Shown: positions 6,320-7,755 of the stretch, one piece after another | How positions within the stretch are numbered: the first letter of the stretch is position 1 | Layout: every line of letters begins with the position of its first letter | DNA from: Fimbriimonadales bacterium | GTDB lineage: Bacteria; Armatimonadota; Fimbriimonadia; Fimbriimonadales; ATM1 | Direction of reading: 5' to 3' | Assembly: GCA_025922995.1 (NCBI GenBank) | Contig: JAICGT010000048.1 | Span: 1-7,755, forward strand | DNA length: 7,755 nucleotides | The notes under the pieces: generated by a model | What the model was told of the DNA's origin: nothing | Seen by the model: only the letters and a program-made list of their open reading frames with translations | The model's database searches: none | Program-made: the position numbers and the translations under genes

Positions 6320-7729
6320 ATGAAGTCCACGCAGCACAAGCCCACCATGATCACGAAATCACTTCCGAGACTCGTCATCGTCGGCCGACCCAACGTCGGT
6401 AAATCCACGCTTTTTAACCGCCTTGTGGGGCGTCGCGTCGCGGTTGTGCAGCACAACCCGGGCATCACGCGAGACCGGATTTATCGCGAAGCCGAGTGGA
6501 ACGGCAAGCGTTTCGAACTCATCGACACCGGCGGAATCCTGTTTCAGGACGAAGACCCGCTGGTAGAGCAGATCCGGCTACAAGCGAACATCGCGCTCGA
6601 GGAGGCAGATGTCGTCATCTTCCTCGGCGACGCAGTCGACGGCGTCACGCCGGCGGACATCGAGCTTGCGGATGCGTTGCGCCCGCTGAAAAAGCCCATT
6701 ATGGTGGCCGTCAATAAGTCGGACAATCGCGACCGCGATAGCTGGGCTACCGATTTCTATGCCCTCGGCATCGGCGACGTGTATCCCGTCAGCGCCCTCC
6801 ACGGCCGCGGGGTCGCCGAGGTGCTGGATGCCGCCGTCGAGCTTATGCCCGAAACAGAACCCGCCGACGAGAATGCCGAGGAAAAGCTCCGCATTGCCAT
6901 CGTGGGCAGGCCGAACGTGGGCAAATCTTCGCTTCTGAACGCGTTCTCGGGTGAGAGCCGTTCGATTGTCAGCGACATTCCCGGCACAACCCGCGACGCA
7001 ATCGACACCGAGATTCGATACAAGAACGAAACGATCACCCTTGTCGACACGGCTGGGCTGCGAAGGCCCGGCAGGATCCAAGGCACCGTCGAGTACTACA
7101 TGGCGCTTCGTGCGCGCCGCGCTATCGATCGGGCGCAAGTTGCGCTCGTTGTCGTCGACGGTCACGAGGGCTTGACCGACGGCGACAAGCGCATCGCGCA
7201 GGCGGCGCGGGACGCGGGCAAAGCCTGCGTTTTCTCCATCAATAAATGGGACCTCGTCGAGCCTCCGGACGGGAGGCCGACCAAACGTTCCGCGCCGAAG
7301 AAGGAGTTTACAAAGGGACTCCGCGACGAGTTTCCGTCGTTGGCCTTCGCGCCCCTGTGCTTCACCAGCGCGACGTCGGCAACGGGCCTGGAAGCAGCGC
7401 TGGAAACGTGTATGGAAGCCGTCGATAACTACAACTTCCGCATTTCGACCGGGGCGCTGAACCGTATCGTCCGTGACGCCGTTTTCGAGCGTCCGTATTC
7501 CACGAAGGGCAAAGCGCTACGCATTTATTACGCTACGCAAACTTCGACAGCACCGCCACGTTTTCTGCTTTTTTGCAACGACCCGCGGCGTGTGCATTTC
7601 AGCTACCAGCGCTATTTAGAAAATCGTATTCGAAAGGAGTTTCCGATGGAGGGCACTCCGATCTTCATCAACTTCCGCTCCAGCCATCCGAAGGACGAGG
7701 ACGGTCCCAAGAGACGCCCGCGCAAGTAG
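6320..7729 (+). CDS. der: Ribosome assembly GTPase Der (EngA), two G domains
   Basis: Der is an essential cytoplasmic GTPase that binds the 50S subunit and is needed for its maturation. The protein has two tandem G domains and a KH-like C-terminal domain. G domain 1: GRPNVGKS 22-29, PGITRD 47-52, DTGG 69-72, NKSD 132-135, SAL 158-160. G domain 2: GRPNVGKS 196-203, PGTTRD 221-226, DTAG 243-246, NKWD 308-311, TSAT 349-352. The acidic linker is at about 177-188. The KH part (about 370-455) has the family strings KALRIYYATQTSTAPPRF, VHFSYQRYLENRIR and EGTPIFINFR. All nucleotide-binding motifs are intact. Length is 469, between the Bacillus (about 436) and E. coli (about 490) forms. The first ~15 residues are a non-conserved extension; the strong ribosome site supports them. 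The tail is basic (KRRPRK). It is divergent from cdaA with its own promoter and is followed by 26 bases with no gene before the window edge. Confidence 0.97.
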   Translation: MKSTQHKPTMITKSLPRLVIVGRPNVGKSTLFNRLVGRRVAVVQHNPGITRDRIYREAEWNGKRFELIDTGGILFQDEDPLVEQIRLQANIALEEADVVIFLGDAVDGVTPADIELADALRPLKKPIMVAVNKSDNRDRDSWATDFYALGIGDVYPVSALHGRGVAEVLDAAVELMPETEPADENAEEKLRIAIVGRPNVGKSSLLNAFSGESRSIVSDIPGTTRDAIDTEIRYKNETITLVDTAGLRRPGRIQGTVEYYMALRARRAIDRAQVALVVVDGHEGLTDGDKRIAQAARDAGKACVFSINKWDLVEPPDGRPTKRSAPKKEFTKGLRDEFPSLAFAPLCFTSATSATGLEAALETCMEAVDNYNFRISTGALNRIVRDAVFERPYSTKGKALRIYYATQTSTAPPRFLLFCNDPRRVHFSYQRYLENRIRKEFPMEGTPIFINFRSSHPKDEDGPKRRPRK

Positions 7730-7755
7730 CGAAAGCACGGCCCGAGTTATTCGCT

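Noticed and set aside
6347..6349. Alternative ATG start of der
   Set aside because: Gives a length closer to the family core but lacks a ribosome site, whereas GGAGG is well placed for the ATG at 6320.
7728..7755. Inverted arms AGCGAA (7728-7733) and TTCGCT (7750-7755) after der, a possible terminator stem
   Set aside because: Only six pairs with a 16-base loop, and the window ends at the second arm, so neither stem extension nor a T-run can be seen.

Overview
This 7.8 kb window is ordinary, gene-dense bacterial chromosome. It holds eight protein-coding genes with almost no intergenic space and no sign of mobile elements, phage, CRISPR or RNA genes. The gene set is the end of a futalosine-pathway menaquinone gene (mqnA), recN, a CdaA-type c-di-AMP synthase with a YbbR-domain partner, an ATP-type phosphofructokinase and the double-GTPase der. 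This suits a deep-branching, Gram-positive-like or Terrabacteria-type lineage. An Armatimonadota (Fimbriimonadia-like) origin is my best guess, from overall feel only; nothing in the window proves it.

Layout. (1) Positions 1-2108, plus strand: the C-terminal half of mqnA, then recN six bases later in the same reading frame. (2) Positions 2105-6214, minus strand: a compact five-gene unit, transcribed from right to left in the order cdaA, cdaR/ybbR, GNAT acetyltransferase, pfkA, and an unrecognised two-helix membrane protein with a PH-like tail. Gene junctions are a 23-bp overlap, a 5-bp gap, a 1-base TGATG overlap and a 31-bp gap, so this is very likely one operon. (3) Positions 6215-6319: a 105-bp divergent promoter region with an inverted repeat near the cdaA start and a perfect TATAAT box on the der side. 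(4) Positions 6320-7729, plus strand: der, complete, with 26 bases left at the window edge.

How it fits together. CdaA makes c-di-AMP at the membrane, and the YbbR protein is its expected regulator in the envelope. In the best-known arrangement the third gene is glmM. Here that place is taken by a GNAT protein and by phosphofructokinase, the committing step of glycolysis, followed by a small membrane protein of unknown function. Whether this reflects a link between c-di-AMP and carbon flux or only shared transcription cannot be told from sequence. The operon ends head-on into recN, with the two stop codons overlapping (TTAG), so no terminator fits between them. I see no clear novel system. 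The points most worth checking are the operon composition, the unknown membrane protein, the palindrome before cdaA, and an unusual residue pattern just before the CdaA RHR motif.
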